Shown: in pieces, positions 44,454-53,499 of the stretch
How the letters are laid out: the number at the start of each line of letters is the position of its first letter
How positions within the stretch are numbered: position 1 is the first letter of the stretch
Assembly: GCF_026625705.1 (NCBI RefSeq)
Contig: NZ_CP113059.1
Location: 4,376,389 to 4,440,388, forward strand
DNA from: Pedobacter sp. SL55
Lineage (GTDB): Bacteria > Bacteroidota > Bacteroidia > Sphingobacteriales > Sphingobacteriaceae
Length of the DNA stretch: 64,000 nucleotides
Reading direction: 5' to 3'
The notes under the pieces: generated by a model
Databases searched by the model: none
What the model saw: only the letters and a program-made list of their open reading frames with translations
Told to the model about the DNA's origin: nothing
Translations under genes and position numbers: made by a program

Positions 44454-46728
44454 CTACCTCAAATTATACCTCACTCCAAAGAAACCCCTAATCCCTTGGT
44501 TTGGGGCATATACATAACTAGGATCAAAAGTTAAACCGTAAGGGTTAGTCGGCGTAGCCATTGCATTTCCATTTGCATCAAATTGTACCTGCTTATCAAA
44601 TGGGTCATTTGCCCTAGCAATAATAAACGGATTATTTCTAGTTGGTTTAAAGTTCAGCAAGTTTTTTACACCGCCATATACTTCCAAGTTCTTGAACCCG
44701 CGGTAAGTGAACTGAATATTTTGCAAACTCCAAACAGGAGAATTAGGCATACGAGGATCTAAATCATTCAACAAAGGCAAACGCATTGGACCGTAAATGT
44801 TACCTGTATAATCTATCCCTAAATTTAGCGTATTAATTAAATAAGAAGCCGACCAAGTCCCCATCCATTTCTCAGTTAGTATTTGCTGGGTTTTGATCCC
44901 ATCTTCTACCAAACCGACATCCTGTAAAGTAATCCCAGCATTTAATTTTAAACCAAAATTTAAGCTGACATCCAAATTTCCTGTTAAGCCTTTGCTTACG
45001 GCATAACCAGTTAAATTATCGTATATAATTTGCGTGGTGTTAGTTTCATAATCTGCTACAATACGATTGTTAAAATGCGTGTAAAAGGCCGAAAAATCGA
45101 ACGTAAATATATTTCCATCGTTGGTGTAAAGCTTTTTCAGGTAATTCAAATTTATGTTGTAGGTTTTTTTCAGGCTTAAGTTCATTCGCAATTACCACAT
45201 CCCTAGCGCCAGTTAAGGCGGCATGGTCTTCCGTAAAAATATTTACTACTCTAAAGCCAGTCCCTGCGTTTAATCTTAAAATACTCGTTTCATCAAAATT
45301 GATTTTATAAGCAAAACGAGGCGTGAAAATATTACCGTGGTTCGAATTATAGTCATAACGTATCCCTAATAAAACCGAATGTTTTTGAGCAAACTTAATT
45401 TCATCTTGTACAAAGATCCCTGGCAGGTAAGTATTTTCGGGAGTATTACCGTTGGCTTGCGAAAACGTAGCGGGCGTGTTATCATCATAATAAGTGTAAC
45501 GAAAAGCCGTACCGAAAAGTAAATCATGATGATTAATTTTCTTATCCCAGGTAAGTTGCGAGAAGGCAATATTCTGTCTAGCGATATAAGACGTAGTTCC
45601 GTAACGACTATCCTGATGATGGCTTGTCAAAGAAAATGCAAAGAACATTTTCTCTTTGATAGGCAATTGATAATTTCCTAACAACTCGAAACGTTTGGTA
45701 TAAATACTTTCGCCATACACTTCATCTCCTCCACGATTAGCCTTTGTCCAGTTCATTTCGCCACCCCATCTATCTTCGTATAAAAACCTACCTGCTAAAG
45801 AGAACAATCGATTTTCCTTTCTACTAAAATTCCATTTTTGAAATACCGAAATTCGATCTTGCAAAGTAACATCTGTAAAATTATCATGGTTATGATCCAC
45901 TTTGTTCCCGTATTTAAAATAATTTAAACCAGTGAGTACGTTCAATTTAGGATGTATTTTTACCTTAAACCCTACATCCAAATTATGTTCCAAATAGCTT
46001 GTGGTCATCAAATCGGCACTTAAATTGGAAGCTTTACCTACATCTTTAGTAATGATATTGATTAAACCGCCAACAGCTTCGCTACCATACAGAGAAGAAG
46101 CTGGTCCTTTAACCACTTCTACCCTTTCTATTAAAGAATTTGGAATGCCCGACAATCCGTAAACAGTAGAAAGACTACTCACAATTGGCATTCCATCAAT
46201 CATTACCATGGTATATGGCCCCTCTAAACCATTGATGTGAATATCGCCTGTGTTACAGATATTACAATTTAACTGAGGTCGCACGCCGTTGATATTCTGT
46301 AGCGCATCAAAAATACTTGGGGTTGGGTTTTTCTGAAAAAACTTGGCAGTGTAAATTTCTACTGGCACTGGGCTTTCGAGCCTATTTACTTCCTTTTGTG
46401 TACCTGTAATTACCACCTCACTTAAATCTTCCTTCTGCTCTTCCAGATTAAAATTCAGGACGGTATCCGAAGAAAGTTCAATATTTATCACTTGCGGTTT
46501 ATAACCAATCGCTGTAATTCTAATTTGATAGCTACCTGCTTTTAATGCCGTAAAACCAAATTCTCCATCTGTATTGGTTTGCGTTGATCGCTGCAATTCG
46601 ATAATACGCAAGCTAGATTTAGATATGGCCGCACCGTTACTTTCGACTTTTCCTTTCAACAGCAAATCTTGCCCAAATAAAGTTATTGACAACAGCAAAA
46701 AACAAATAAGAAGTATGAATTTTTTCAT
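44454..46728 (-). CDS. TonB-dependent receptor, frameshifted
   Basis: 757 residues after removing one base from an A7 run (45164-45170). Parts: signal peptide (1-20), a carboxypeptidase-regulatory-like domain (about 22-100), the plug (about 105-225; VMIDGMPIVSSLSTVYGLSG, VVKGPASSLYGSEAVGGLINI in part) and the barrel. The plug has an unusual CNIC pair (Cys155, Cys158). The upstream frame leaves the protein after NELKPEK; the other frame resumes TYNINLNYLKKLYTN and ends GIRGFFGVRYNLR. The promoter has a palindrome nearly identical to that of mntR, so a metal or metallophore substrate is inferred. Confidence 0.87.
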
Positions 46729-46752
46729 CTATTAGCTTTACAAAAACATAAA

Positions 46753-46768
46753 TTTAGGCAAATCTAAA
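46753..46768. promoter_or_regulatory. putative MntR operator at the TonB receptor promoter
   Basis: On the minus strand TTTAGATTTGCCTAAA, one base different from TTTAGATTTGTCTAAA in front of mntR and in the same orientation to the gene. It again contains TAGATTTG, a -7 element, 30 bases before the receptor ATG. One arm base is mismatched (TTTAGA against CCTAAA). Confidence 0.6.
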
Positions 46769-46932
46769 AATATATTTATAAATAATTAAATTTTATTTTT
46801 AGCCAAACATAAAAAACATCATACGATGTTTAAACGCAATAAGCCATCCGCCCAAATGAAAAAATCTTTTGGTATCTTACCATTTCCTATATTTTTAACT
46901 AATTCTGCAATTAAACAATAGAGCAATTAACC

Positions 46933-46940
46933 TATCTTTG
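46933..46940 (+). promoter_or_regulatory. -7 element four bases before ATG of smpB
   Basis: TATCTTTG, then CAAC, then ATG; the same spacing as at engB, the FAH gene and the class III aminotransferase. Confidence 0.5.
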
Positions 46941-46944
46941 CAAC

Positions 46945-47394
46945 ATGCCTAACGATATACAGATAAAGAATAAGCGAGCCTATTTTGATTACCATATTTT
47001 AGATAAATATGTAGCTGGAATTGCTTTGCTTGGCACCGAAATTAAATCAATAAGACAAGGGAAAGCAAACATGACTGATGCTTTTTGTACTTTTATTGGA
47101 AGTAGTTTATATGTAAGAAACCTCCACATTTCAGAATACAGCCACAGCTCTTTTTACCATCATGATATCAAGAGAGATCGAGTTCTACTTTTGCAAAAAA
47201 AGGAGCTTAGAAAAATCCGGATAAAAGGAGAGGAAAAAGGATTTACTATTGTACCGCTAAGAATTTTCATCAACGAAAGAGGTTTTGCCAAAATGGAAAT
47301 TGCTTTAGCTCAAGGTAAAAAAGAGTTTGATAAACGCGATAGTATTAAAGAAAGAGATAGCAAACGGGAGTTGGATAGGGCGATGAAATTTTAA
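46945..47394 (+). CDS. smpB: SsrA-binding protein (trans-translation)
   Basis: 149-residue SmpB, which carries tmRNA to stalled ribosomes. Family features: IKNKRAYFDYHILDKYVAGI near the start, LLGTEIKSIRQGKANM, and the basic C-terminal tail KKEFDKRDSIKERDSKRELDRAMKF (in parts), which probes the empty mRNA channel. The ssrA RNA gene is not in the window. Probably leaderless, judged by the -7 box. Confidence 0.95.
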   Translation: MPNDIQIKNKRAYFDYHILDKYVAGIALLGTEIKSIRQGKANMTDAFCTFIGSSLYVRNLHISEYSHSSFYHHDIKRDRVLLLQKKELRKIRIKGEEKGFTIVPLRIFINERGFAKMEIALAQGKKEFDKRDSIKERDSKRELDRAMKF

Positions 47395-47395
47395 A

Positions 47396-47475
47396 TGAGT
47401 AATTGAGAAAATGAATTAATGATAAAATTATTAGACTATCCTATAAATATTTACTCATTTAGTCATTTTACCATT
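47396..47475. repeat. word-repeat spacer before fmt
   Basis: Starts ATGAGTAATTGAG and ends ATTTACTCATTTAGTCATTTTACC, partly complementary. The CATTTAGTCATTTT phrase also ends the spacer at 57717-57803. Confidence 0.45.
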
Positions 47476-47487
47476 CAAAATTAATTT

Positions 47488-48396
47488 ATGAAAATAGTTT
47501 TTATGGGCACCCCTGATTTTGCTGTAGCTTCTTTAGCTGCACTAAAAAATGCGGGATTTGATATTGTTGGAGTAGTTACTGCAGCGGATAAGCCTGCTGG
47601 CCGTGGGCAAAAAATAAATGAAAGTGCCGTTAAAAAATATGCTGTAGCAAACGGATTAAAGGTTTTACAACCGTTAAAACTGAAAGATCCAGCATTTATT
47701 ACCGAGTTAAAAGCCTTAAATGCAGATCTACAAGTTGTTGTTGCTTTTAGAATGTTACCAGAAATCGTTTGGAATATGCCTCCAAAAGGAACAATTAACC
47801 TACACGGTTCTTTGCTACCACAGTATAGAGGTGCGGCCCCAATTAACCACGCTATCATTAACGGCGAAAAAGAAAGTGGCGTAACTACCTTCTTTTTAAA
47901 GCAAGAAATTGATACCGGCGATGTGATTTTATCTGCCAACACACCAATTACTGAAGACGATACCGCCGGAACATTGCACGACAAATTGATGAATATTGGT
48001 GCAGACCTGATCGTTAAAACAGTAAAATCTATTGAAGAGGGCAACTATAGCGAAGTGCCGCAACCTATGAATACTGAATTAAAATCAGCACCGAAAATTT
48101 TCAAGGATTTCTGTGAAATTGACTGGAAAAAAGACAATCAAGTTGTTTACAACCATATTAGAGGTTTAAGTCCCTACCCTACAGCTTTTACTTTCTTAAA
48201 CGAGAAAACTTTGAAGGTTTTCAAAGTAGGAAAGGAAGATATAACTCCAACTATCGAAGCAGGAACATTTGAAACCGATGGCAAAACCTTTTTGAAATTT
48301 GCTACTAACAACGGCTATATTAAATTATTAGAACTGCAATTGGAAGGAAAAAAACGAATGCAAGTTGATGAATTTTTGAGGGGCGTAAGGTTATAG
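47488..48396 (+). CDS. fmt: Methionyl-tRNA formyltransferase
   Basis: Formylates initiator Met-tRNA. The 302 residues begin with MKIVFMGTPDFA; catalytic residues match the family: Asn104 and His106 in INLHGSLLP and Asp142 in QEIDTGDVI. The C-terminal OB-like domain follows (from about 205; EIDWKKDNQVVYNHIRGLSPYP, in part). It stands between smpB and a hypothetical gene, with spacer words on both sides. Confidence 0.95.
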   Translation: MKIVFMGTPDFAVASLAALKNAGFDIVGVVTAADKPAGRGQKINESAVKKYAVANGLKVLQPLKLKDPAFITELKALNADLQVVVAFRMLPEIVWNMPPKGTINLHGSLLPQYRGAAPINHAIINGEKESGVTTFFLKQEIDTGDVILSANTPITEDDTAGTLHDKLMNIGADLIVKTVKSIEEGNYSEVPQPMNTELKSAPKIFKDFCEIDWKKDNQVVYNHIRGLSPYPTAFTFLNEKTLKVFKVGKEDITPTIEAGTFETDGKTFLKFATNNGYIKLLELQLEGKKRMQVDEFLRGVRL

Positions 48397-48485
48397 TTTT
48401 ATTGGTTCAATAGTTCATTAGATATTGAATATTAGCTTATTGTTTATTGGTTTATTGGCTTATTGATCATTAATTTATTACCTAG
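48397..48485. repeat. word-repeat spacer after fmt
   Basis: Runs of TTATTGGTT, TTCATTAG, TTTATTGGTTTATTGGCTTATTG and ATCATTAATTTATTA. It is almost wholly built from TTATTG and TTCATT words. Confidence 0.4.
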
Positions 48486-49091
48486 ATGGATGAAAATCAG
48501 AAACAGAATTTAGCAGCTAAAAAACACCAAATACAACTACGTATTAGCGCTAATGAATTTATTGATAGGCATTTAATAAATTGGCTAGAGATTTATGAAA
48601 TTGTTGTAGAAAATGATGTTAATCATGAATTGGTTCAGTTGGCCAATATAACGGATGAAGAGATTAGCTTTTGGGAAAAGAGGATGGCTACTGAGCCTTT
48701 CAACAAATTCAATTTAGACCTACAAAAGCTAAACACTGATGATGAAAAGAACATTGTTAGCAAACTTTACGCAACTTTTCCATCTACCTACCCCTTAAGA
48801 TATATGCCCAGTGATACCGTCCCAGTTTTGGCTTACGAAAATGCGGGTAAAATTATAGCTGATTTTGCGCTACAACTCCAAGTTGACTTAGAAGAGGAAG
48901 TTTTTTTGTTTTATCTGTATTATACACCAGTTCTTAAACTAAAACTAAAGGATATTATTGCCTACGCCGATTCACTTTATGATTTCCCTACGGAAGATAT
49001 CTTAATTGCCTCGCCAAATTTTGATTGGCTCATTTTTCGATCTACGGAGGAAGAATGGCGGTTTTGCCGAAGACCTACCGTAATAAGTTAA
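48486..49091 (+). CDS. Uncharacterised soluble protein
   Basis: 201 residues with no signal peptide or membrane helix. It is acidic, with an N-terminal helix (KHQIQLRISANEFIDRHLIN) and the C-terminal phrase SPNFDWLIFRSTEEEWRFCRRP, which looks like the last strands of an SMI1-like or immunity-type fold, but this is only an impression. No family is recognised. It follows fmt after a word-repeat spacer; the next gene is convergent. Confidence 0.6.
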   Translation: MDENQKQNLAAKKHQIQLRISANEFIDRHLINWLEIYEIVVENDVNHELVQLANITDEEISFWEKRMATEPFNKFNLDLQKLNTDDEKNIVSKLYATFPSTYPLRYMPSDTVPVLAYENAGKIIADFALQLQVDLEEEVFLFYLYYTPVLKLKLKDIIAYADSLYDFPTEDILIASPNFDWLIFRSTEEEWRFCRRPTVIS

Positions 49092-49332
49092 TTAAACCTT
49101 ATTGTAGCAGAAATACTTTTTGGGTTAATCTTATCCTGAACGATAGTGAAGGATCTGTTTATCCAAGCAGTTTAAGTTGTGGATTCCTCGTACCTAGAAA
49201 TAAAAACAGAAAACCATAAAAAGATTGCAGCGGAAAGAAGGACTGTGGTTACCGAAAAGAGCCTAACGATACTTTTCAACTAAAAATAGGCAACATGTCT
49301 CTTTATACTTTCTACTTTTAACTTTTAAAGGC
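49092..49332. other. Gap with repeat-like phrases
   Basis: No gene is supported. Bases 49132-49157 (TATCCTGAACGATAGTGAAGGATCT in pieces) and GGATTCCTCGTACC near 49181 resemble a dispersed extragenic repeat that carries TCCTGAAC...GAAGGATC. The end (49302-49330) consists of CTTTATACTTTCTAC and TTTTAACTTTTAAAG words. Confidence 0.35.
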
Positions 49333-50171
49333 TTATAACGATTGATTTAACCAGCCACTAAACATTCTGGCCACCTCATTAAAATACCTTTTGCGACCAT
49401 AACCCATTACCCAACGCACACCACCAATAGCGTTGGTTAGAAAAACCTCTTCGGCTTCGTTTAATATCTGCGGGTTAATTTGTGCCTCAATTAGCGGCAG
49501 CTGATGCTTTTTTGCCAATTGCATTACCACATTACGCATCACACCGCCAACACAGCCCTCAGAAAGTGCGGGGGTGTAAATCTGATTTTGATAGACCACA
49601 AATAGGTTAGAACTAGTACTTTCGCACAAAAAACCATGTTGATTGAGCAGTAAAACCTCATCTAACCGATGTTGCTTTTGATAAATAGCCGCCATTACAA
49701 AAGGCAACGAATTGGTTGTTTTATAGTTAGAAAGTTTGTTAACAGGCTTCGCTATTTCATCGTAAACATCTACAATAATTCCCTTTTTGTTTAACTCGTA
49801 GCCGGCCGTTTCTAATGGTTTAACCTCTAACAAATAACCTACTTTATTGGTTTCGGGCGCATAAAGGCCTTCGCCGTCTCTGTAAATAGTTAGCCTAAAG
49901 CGGGCATTATTTTGTATTTTGTTTTTACGGGCAAGTTCGCCGGTTTTTTGCTTCAAAAGTACTCATCTAGCAGGTTATAACCATCCATTTTCAAGGCTTT
50001 CATGCTTGCCTTAATCCTGTCGGCATGTAGTTCTGGGAATTGCAGTTTACCATTGCACATCCGCATAGATTCGAACAAACCGTCTCCAAATTTGAAAGCT
50101 CGATTAGAAGCCTGTAAAACAGCCGAATCCTTCGTAAAAAACTGATCGTTGAATAAAATAAATTGCGACAT
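49333..50171 (-). CDS. Class IV aminotransferase (aminodeoxychorismate lyase/BCAT fold), frameshifted
   Basis: Fold-type IV PLP enzyme of 279 residues after adding one T in the T run at 49953-49957. The N-terminal frame (ASNRAFKFGDGLFESMRM, GKLQFPELHADRI) stops after DEYF; the other frame goes on KQKTGELARKNKIQ, NKVGYLLEVKPLE, the lysine-bearing YKTTNSLPFVMAAI and ESTSSNLFVV, then GCVGGVMRN. The order and phrasing are closest to PabC-like aminodeoxychorismate lyases (folate synthesis), but branched-chain or D-amino acid transaminases are not excluded. It touches rluD without a gap. Confidence 0.83.
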
Positions 50172-51194
50172 TTAAACGATATAGTTACGCCATTTATTTA
50201 AAACCGCTTCAAAATCTGATGGCATGGGTGCCTCAAACTCCATATATTTTTTTGTAGTTGGATGTATGAAACCCAAAGTTTGCGCATGTAAAGCTTGCCG
50301 AGGCATGAGCTCGAAACAGTTGGCTACAAACTGCTTGTATTTAGAAAACGTGGTTCCTTTCAAAATCTTATCGCCACCGTAAGTAGCATCGCTAAATAGT
50401 GGATGGCCAATATGTTTCATGTGCGCTCTAATTTGATGCGTACGTCCAGTTTCTAATTGACAGCTTACCAAGGTTACGTAGTTCAATCGTTCTAAAACCG
50501 TATAATTAGTTGCCGACCATTTGCCTTTATCCTCATCATCGTACACATCTTGAATAATTCTATTTTTTAAGCTACGGCCTATATACCCTTCTATCCTTCC
50601 GTCTTTTTCTATATCGCCCCAAGCTAAAGCCAAATATTTACGGGTAATGGTATGGTCAAAAAATTGTTTAGCAAGCTTGGTCATGGTAATTTCGTTTTTG
50701 CTGATGAGCAATAATCCCGAGGTATCTTTATCTATACGATGTACCAAACCGGGCCTCCCATCGTTTCCAGGCAGTGTAGGTAATTGCTCAAAATGAAACG
50801 CCAAGGCATTTACCAAAGTACCTGTATAATTATTGAAACCAGGGTGCACTACCATTCCAGCTGGCTTGTTTACCACCAACAAATCGTCATCTTCGTAAAC
50901 AATATCAATAGCAATATCTTCTGGATAAACCTCGGTATCTCGTGGCGGTTGGGCGTATACAATAGAAATTTCGTCGAATGGTTTTACCTTATAGCTGGCT
51001 TTAATCTGCTGTTTGTTAACCAGTACATTTCCAGCATCAATGGCATTCTGTATTCTATTTCTTGATGCATTTTCTATACGGTGCATCAAAAACTTGTCAA
51101 TACGCAATAACGATTGTCCTTTATCTACAACAATGTTAAAATGCTCGAACAAATCTTGCTCCTCTTCTTCTTGCCCTATCGCGAAATTTTCCAT
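50172..51194 (-). CDS. RluA-family 23S rRNA pseudouridine synthase (RluD-like)
   Basis: 340 residues: an N-terminal S4 RNA-binding domain (LRIDKFLMHRIENASRNRIQ, GNVLVNKQQIKASYKV) and the catalytic domain with HRIDKDTSGLLL, whose Asp near residue 152 is the nucleophile, and LETGRTHQIRAHM. An ATG seven codons upstream gives MKNYFCS, which is not conserved; the inner start MENFAIGQ is preferred. RluD modifies helix 69 of 23S rRNA. The class IV aminotransferase gene begins at the base after its stop. Confidence 0.9.
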   Translation of the reverse strand: MENFAIGQEEEEQDLFEHFNIVVDKGQSLLRIDKFLMHRIENASRNRIQNAIDAGNVLVNKQQIKASYKVKPFDEISIVYAQPPRDTEVYPEDIAIDIVYEDDDLLVVNKPAGMVVHPGFNNYTGTLVNALAFHFEQLPTLPGNDGRPGLVHRIDKDTSGLLLISKNEITMTKLAKQFFDHTITRKYLALAWGDIEKDGRIEGYIGRSLKNRIIQDVYDDEDKGKWSATNYTVLERLNYVTLVSCQLETGRTHQIRAHMKHIGHPLFSDATYGGDKILKGTTFSKYKQFVANCFELMPRQALHAQTLGFIHPTTKKYMEFEAPMPSDFEAVLNKWRNYIV

Positions 51195-51333
51195 GCTACA
51201 AAAGTAATTCTTCAAAAATGATATTCCTAAAAAACAATTTGGCTTATTTATTGTAGTTAGTTTGATAATTTAATGCAAGGCTTATGAAACAATTTTCCGA
51301 AAACTTTAAGATAGTCATCAATTTTTTTCCTTA

Positions 51334-51372
51334 TTTGATTAGAAAGATATACTTTCGCCACTGATAATCAAA
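51334..51372. promoter_or_regulatory. inverted half-sites before the DUF6588 gene
   Basis: TTTGATTA (51334-51341) and TAATCAAA (51365-51372) are complementary, 23 bases apart, around a TACTTTCG sequence one base from the -7 consensus. They could be an operator, but only one copy is present. Confidence 0.25.
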
Positions 51373-51381
51373 CAAATAAAC

Positions 51382-52420
51382 ATGAGAAAAAATTTAGAGC
51401 GCTAAAGTATACTTTTTTACTTAGCGCTTTTTTATTGCCTTTTTGCTTAAAGGCACAAGATCAAATTGGCGATGTATTTAAGGGAGCACCAGCAGATGCT
51501 TCTAAATTAACGCAAGCCTACTTATCGCCATTATTTACAGGCCTGGGCACCGCTATTAATTCGGGTTGGTTTACCTCGGCAAAAGCAAAAAAGCCGCTCC
51601 GCTTCGATTTTAGGTTTACAGGTACAGTAGCCATAGTACCCAATAGCGATAAAACCTTTGATGTAACTAAGCTTGGCCTAACAAGCATGGCACCCGCACC
51701 TGGAGCAAACCCTATTTCTCCAACATTTTCTGGAGAAGATACACAAGGTACTTTAATGCGTTTAAACGGAGCTCCCGATGCAAGTGGAGATTTTAACCTA
51801 CCAAACGGTATTGATATTGGTTACGTACCAGCGCCGCAGTTGCAACTAACTGTTGGTATTCCTAAAAATATTGATATTTCTTTAAGGTATGTACCAACCA
51901 TTGATCTAAAAGACTATGGAAAAATAGACATGATAGGTGCCGGTGCAAAAATTGAAGTTTTACCTCTATTTTTAGGGAAAACAGAAAAAATAGTACCCGT
52001 TGATGTTGCCGTAGCGCTAGGCTTCACACAGCTAAATTATAGTTTACCTTTAGAGGTAGGCACTACCCCAAATCCTAACCAACAATTAAAGGCAAAGGTA
52101 AAAGGAATGAGCGCCGATGCCATTGTTTCTAAAACTTTGGCAGTGTTTACACCTTTTTTAAGTGTAGGCTATCAAAAATCTGAAAGTGATTTACAAGCAT
52201 TAGGTACTTATGAGTTTGCGGTGCTTAGGTAAGTCCTGCAACGCCAACCGGAAGACAAACATACAATGACCCATTTGCCTTCTCCAACACAGATGTAAGT
52301 GGAATGAGGGCTTCTTTAGGCTTCCAACTACACTTGGCGTTCTTTAGACTTTACGCTTCTTATACGCAAGCTAAATATGGATATGTAAACGCAGGTATAG
52401 GCTTTGGAATGGGCAAATAA
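51382..52420 (+). CDS. DUF6588 family barrel protein with two frameshifts
   Basis: 346 residues when both breaks are repaired. Near 51387-51392 one A is missing from an A run: with it, ATG at 51382 leads to MRKKFRALKYTFLLSAFLLP, a proper signal peptide. Otherwise that ATG yields only seven residues. Near 52222-52232 the frame changes again after TYEFAV; the other frame ends VSPATPTGRQTYNDPF, then LYASYTQAKYGYVNAGIGFG. The protein has glycine- and proline-rich strands of an outer-membrane barrel, as in DUF6588. Without repair the central frame has only a TTG start. Function unknown. Confidence 0.75.
51398..51433 (+). promoter_or_regulatory. terminator-like hairpin in the signal-peptide region of the DUF6588 gene
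   Basis: AGCGCTAAAGTA (51398-51409) and TACTTAGCGCT (51418-51428) pair with one bulge, followed by a T run to 51433. It begins only 16 bases after the start codon. It may be an attenuator or a chance effect of signal-peptide codons. Confidence 0.35.
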
Positions 52421-52439
52421 AATTTTAAAAATAGATTTT

Positions 52440-52468
52440 AAAAGCTTCTCTTTGTAGAAGCTTTTTTT
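52440..52468 (+). terminator. terminator abutting the next start codon
   Basis: 10-bp stem AAAAGCTTCT / AGAAGCTTTT with a 6-base loop and T7. The final T is immediately followed by the ATG of the next gene. Confidence 0.75.
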
Positions 52469-53335
52469 ATGCAATTACCTAGTCCAATACATCAGGTTAC
52501 TTACAACAACCACACTTTTTTTATCAAGAGAGATGATTTGATCGACTCTTTTGTGTCGGGTAATAAATGGCGAAAACTAAAATACATCTTGCTTGATGCA
52601 GCGGCTAAGAACAAAAAACATTTGGTAACTTTTGGCGGCGCTTACTCTAACCACCTATTAGCCACAGCAGCAGCAGCAGCAAAGCATCAGTTAAAAGCAA
52701 CAGCGTTTGTAAGAGGCGAAGAAGTAAGTAACGAAATGCTATCTCTTTGCAAGATATTTGGCATGCGATTACACTTTGTAAGTAGAGAAAGCTACCGAAA
52801 CAAGCTACAATTGTTTGAGGCAAACTACGGAAATGATGAAGATGCTTATTTCATTAACGAAGGTGGAGCTAGTGCAGAAGCCATAATAGGATGTGCAGAA
52901 ATTATTGCCGAGCTACCCCAACCTTTCGATCATATCTTTTGTGCAGCAGGAACGGGTACCACCGCTGCAGGTTTGCTAAAAGGAATAAACCAACTTAATT
53001 TAAACACTCAGTTACACGTAATACCAGTTTTAAAGGGAGGTAATTTTATTGCAGAAGAGATTGCACGCTTTAAGCCCAATTTAACTAAGTTACATTTACA
53101 TACCGATTATCATTTTGGTGGATATGCCAAAACAACTAGAGAGTTAATCTTCTTTATTAAAGATTTTACGGCAAAAACCGGTATCCTTTTAGACCCCATT
53201 TATACAGGTAAAATGTGTTTTGCCATTAACGATTTGATAGCAAAAAATCAGATTTCAAAAGAAGCTAAAATACTAGCAATTCATACCGGAGGTTTATTTG
53301 GAATTTTGGGAAAACTCGCCGAATTCGATAAATGA
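52469..53335 (+). CDS. PLP-dependent D-cysteine desulfhydrase / ACC deaminase family protein
   Basis: 288 residues of fold-type II PLP enzyme: FIKRDDLIDSFVSGNKWRKLKY holds the Schiff-base Lys33 (GNKWRKL), with TFGGAYSNH for phosphate binding and the glycine-rich CAAGTGTTAAGLL. Proteins of this size in the ACC deaminase/D-cysteine desulfhydrase group often cleave D-cysteine; specificity is not decided here. The start codon directly follows the terminator of the previous gene, so no leader sequence exists between the T tract and ATG; read-through or a promoter within the upstream gene would be needed. Confidence 0.85.
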   Translation: MQLPSPIHQVTYNNHTFFIKRDDLIDSFVSGNKWRKLKYILLDAAAKNKKHLVTFGGAYSNHLLATAAAAAKHQLKATAFVRGEEVSNEMLSLCKIFGMRLHFVSRESYRNKLQLFEANYGNDEDAYFINEGGASAEAIIGCAEIIAELPQPFDHIFCAAGTGTTAAGLLKGINQLNLNTQLHVIPVLKGGNFIAEEIARFKPNLTKLHLHTDYHFGGYAKTTRELIFFIKDFTAKTGILLDPIYTGKMCFAINDLIAKNQISKEAKILAIHTGGLFGILGKLAEFDK

Positions 53336-53413
53336 TCTTAAAATATTTTTTCCACATTTATTCAAGGCTGTGGAAGTTTCGGTCAAAATCTAACTTTAAA
53401 CTGTTTAAACCTA

Positions 53414-53438
53414 GTTTTTGAACTCAGAGTTCAAAAAC
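53414..53438. promoter_or_regulatory. perfect 25-base palindrome upstream of the lysine aminotransferase gene
   Basis: GTTTTTGAACTC, a central A, and GAGTTCAAAAAC. It lies 61 bases before the ATG and has no T tail in the gene direction other than CCGCC, so it fits an operator better than a terminator. Confidence 0.5.
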
Positions 53439-53499
53439 CGCCTAAATTTGATTTTTTGGCACATTTTAATAAATTTGAGTTATACCAAAACTTAAATCT

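Noticed and set aside
51435..52232. DUF6588 gene starting at a TTG codon and ending at 52232
   Set aside because: Restoring one A gives an ATG start with a full signal peptide, and the other frame supplies a natural barrel C-terminus up to 52420.
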